A stretch of DNA of 64,000 nucleotides, from assembly GCA_019843655.1 (NCBI GenBank), contig JACDQD010000007.1, positions 7,437,600 to 7,501,599 of the forward strand, written 5' to 3'. This DNA comes from Lethocerus indicus. Taxonomy: Eukaryota > Arthropoda > Insecta > Hemiptera > Belostomatidae. The position numbers and the translations under genes are program-made. Of this stretch, positions 60,795-64,000 are shown in pieces. The notes under the pieces are model-generated. The model was not told the origin of the DNA. It saw nothing but the letters and a program-made list of their open reading frames with translations, and did no database searches. Every line of letters starts with the position of its first letter. The first letter of the stretch is position 1.

Positions 60795-63700
60795 GCCGTA
60801 ACACAATATACCGCTTTGCGGGGGCCCCCGGGAGGCTTCGTTACATCTCTTTGATACGCTCCCAGCTCATTAGCCGGCCCACCCACTCGCCCTCCCCCTC
60901 CGTCACTATCAACTAGCGCTGAACAGTTTTTTTCTTTTCCCGGTTTAGGACGGATTTGGCTCGGACAGCTGCGAATGAGCTCTGCTCAACACGGTCAATC
61001 GCGTACATGTGATATTCAGCTCTAGATTAACCCAATAATACTCTACACTATCGACAAGAGCTCGCTACTAATTAAAACTGAAATCTGATTACTTTTAAAC
61101 ACAATTTAAATTTGCGCAATTTAAAATGAAAAAATAACGCTATCCCGCTCGCATTTCAAACAGCTAACTGTCTCAGAAGCTAAATATTTCCTTTCTTGTT
61201 AGTTAAATAGGTCAATTATCATCGATGTTCTCTTCACGGCTCTAATGCGTATTATCAATAATACATCTCCACTCGTTCTCTGACTGTCTGCATTTACCCT
61301 TAACTGTTTAAAGCAGTGAAGATGGTGAGAAACCGAAACAGTGGAAATGCATACGACCAAATCGGAGAATCCCTTATACGATAATCGGAATTCTCGCACA
61401 ACTTACAACTGGTGGAATAAATTATTTTTAATATGTTGTTCCTCTTCTGTTTTACAGCAAATCGGAATGAACGTTTAAAAATATTCGTATTGAATAATGA
61501 AACTAGAATTCACTTTGTGTTCGTCTTTTCCGGCTAATCTTTCTATCTCCCGTTTAATTATATTACGAAGTTAACGATTTAATATTTAGCCATCCGTTTC
61601 ATTCGGGAATTTTTGCAATGAGATCTCGTCAGAGATGTAAAATTCCAACGTTATAATTGCAATATCTGGCATACTGCGTTATTGTTAAAATTATTCACAT
61701 AGTGATCTGATCTTACAAACGTTTTAACCTTCAATGCGTGAAAAAATTATTTTTAACCCAGGAAACAAAATGAAAGAAAAAGGAATTAGCTAGGTGATTA
61801 GTTAATTTTTCAGATATCTGACAAGTAACTTTTTCTTCACTAAGATCACTTTTAAAGTATTAAAAGCCGTAAGTCCATGTACTTTATGTGCAAATTTGGG
61901 CTAACAAATTGACCCTTGGTTGAGACTGTTTGGTTGTGTTGTAGAGAGCGGGAAGCCGCCGGTTAAAGGTTTGAAAAACTGACCTCATTAAATCGGCGTT
62001 CACCGGGCCGGCCTCTGCTCTAGCTCTCCGGGCCATTCACCACCCGGGCCCTATTCATCTTTATCTGTCCCGAACAGCCTCCGGGGGACCCCGAAAAAAA
62101 GACAGCTCCGAAATCAGTCTCAAAATTGACATGGTTTCAGAACACGGAATAAATCCCCCCGCCCCCCTCAAGCGGACCAATTAAGGCGGACGCGCCAGGG
62201 CCTAACTGGAGGGATATACGGATTTAAATATGTCCAGGAACTTTCGCCGGGCGAAGATAATTTTTAAAGGTGATGCACAGTTATGCAAGAGGCAGTAAAT
62301 CCCGGTCCCTACCTTCTGACACATTATGCAACCAGGGCCTTGAAATGTAGCATTCGCTCGTGCGTAACGTCGCCTTAAAAATTTATTTAAGCCACGGAAA
62401 CTATTTCTTAAATCTGTGATTGCTTCATTCACTCATAAATTAAGTTATATGCGTTGACATAATTTACGTCATCAAGACGAGTGTAATACACTTCACACCA
62501 CAAAATCTAAGATAATTGGGTTTATATCCACTGTCTGTATACAACACCATTAGCCGATCATTAGCAATAAATAAAGAACAGCATTCTAAGGTATGACACA
62601 CGTGTTGCCAATAGCAAATGGAATGTGATTTTCATTCGTGAAAATTTTCGCAGGGGAAAAAGCCACTAGAAATGATCCTTCGCGTGGAGAAACCCCAGGC
62701 ATAAAAAGCATCCAGACACTGCCCATTTCGCACAACGATGACGCGAATTAATAAATATTCAAATATATTCAAAACGAAACCGAAAATTCATCCCAGAAGT
62801 TATTTCCGCAGGAGGGAAGGGGCCGCCCGGCAAGGCACTGGCGGAGTCCCGAAGGAGGATGATAAATCCGCGGAACATTTTCAGGAGTAAAGAGGGGTGG
62901 GGATTGAGATAGGGAAGTTCGAAAGGGGGCGAAAAGCGATTAGCTAAATGAGCTTTATAAAGTCCTGGTAGAAGCGCTTCCTCGAGCCGCCAATAAACAA
63001 AACGGGGCCGGTGTCTGGGCGGCCTGCACTCTACTGGCTGGCGCCCGCCGAGCCCGCAAACGCCAGATTTATGCCCTCAGGAGGGTCGGGAACATCTCAC
63101 CGCTTCTTTTTCCCCTATATATACGCGGGGTCGATACCGAAAATGGGTGTCGATAATGCGCACCCGGGCCGGGGGAGCACTTAACCGGGGATATGCCGCT
63201 CGAAGTCGGGTCCCTCCCTCGATCTTGAAAGTGGGCAGAGATAAATCATGGCGTACAGAAACATTGCGAACGGTACAAAAAGAGATATTACAATAGAAAA
63301 TATAAGGAAACGTTGCGGACAAAAGGGAGGGGGGTGGAGATTCCTGTCTGTTATTAATAGCCCTGTTGTGCTATTGTGGAAGATAATCAACGTTATAATT
63401 TATACGAGGTAAACAACGAGACAATAGAAAATAAAAAGTGAGCTCTTTCAAAATAAGAAAATAAAAATACCCTTCTTTGTACATATCGGAATTAACGCGA
63501 CGACAAATGGGCGATGAAATTAAAAGTACAAATGGGTTTCGCTATTCGGCAGACGTATAGTTTCAACATCAAAATCGCACATGGGGAGTGCGTAATCTTA
63601 ATGTAGCTAAATTACAGTAATGCGGAGGTCTAAAAGGAGACTGGAGTCGGGCGACTAATGCCAAGAGAAAGGAGCGGCGGCTTCGTGTTTCAGATCGCCC

Positions 63701-64000
63701 CTGATAATTGGTCTATGCAAAAACCTCGGGGGCCTATCGTCCCCCTACTGATTTTCAACCAAGATTGGGATTTTCGACACAAGACTACATCCCCGGAAGG
63801 CAATTCGGTTATACGCTACAACCTCCAACCTCTCGTGTTCACACGGGATCTCGATGCCTGAATTTGAATTTTGATAAATTATTGAACGAAATTCCATTCA
63901 GTCCTATGTAACTTGCCTAGCTGAAATAAAAAAAACGAATATTTTATCGCGATTAACGTTGCCATTTAAAAACAGCTACCTCACTGTATCTCACTGGACC
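60795..64000. other. Gene-free interval to the window end
   Basis: AT-rich DNA from 61.0 to 61.9 kb includes a strong acceptor look-alike (TTCTGTTTTACAG ending at 61457) with only 25 open codons after it. GC patches lie at about 62000-62200 and 62810-63190. ATTTTCA-TTCG-TGAAAAT, a 7-bp stem capped by TTCG, is at 62628-62645. Two overlapping frames at 63658-63911 are unrecognised and near the window edge, so a partial exon cannot be excluded. Confidence 0.5.

Overview
This window looks like non-coding chromosomal DNA from a eukaryote, most likely an arthropod and possibly an insect. It has no dense gene order, no operon-like gene packing and no reading frame that I can tie to a protein family. 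The longest ATG- or alternative-start frame is 168 codons and is low in complexity. AT-rich stretches alternate every 0.5-2 kb with GC-rich patches in which CpG is plainly not depleted, which argues against a vertebrate. Long GA/CT microsatellites, TA tracts and homopurine runs are scattered throughout. The arthropod assignment is inference from this texture and from two short tracts resembling repeats I associate with arthropod genomes. No marker gene confirms it.

Layout. 1-9.6 kb carries most of the microsatellites: TA at 3.1 kb, a 90-bp CT tract at 6.75 kb facing a 158-bp GA tract at 7.47 kb, TA at 9.3 kb and AGGG at 9.6 kb. 9.6-17.8 kb is mixed, with several strong splice-site look-alikes, including a candidate small exon and mini-intron at 15.93-16.11 kb. 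At 17.82-17.97 kb a 110-bp insertion is bracketed by a 19-bp direct repeat and folds into a long hairpin; its 3' half recurs, diverged, at 58.73-58.79 kb. 18-31 kb and 36-56 kb are long gene-free stretches with GC patches. At 46.5 and 58.6 kb there are short tracts of a dispersed-repeat type. At 53.6 kb there is a 14-bp perfect inverted repeat with a permuted third arm. At 56.48-56.54 kb there is a textbook-like 59-nt intron (GTAAGTAT donor, TACTAAC branch point, T-rich acceptor) that does not support a coding frame.

Two minus-strand sites 26 kb apart (8.93 and 34.83 kb) share TTTTGTTTCAG directly abutting GTAAG. That is the form of a recursive (zero-length exon) splice site. Together with the absence of recognisable exons, the simplest hypothesis is a long intron or an intergenic regulatory region of a large gene. 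I cannot name the gene. I found no homeobox, no transposase or reverse-transcriptase motif, no convincing tRNA or rRNA gene, no known microRNA and no CRISPR array. I did not find a convincing undescribed system. The best leads are the hairpin repeat family, the recursive-splice-like sites and the opposed GA/CT tracts.
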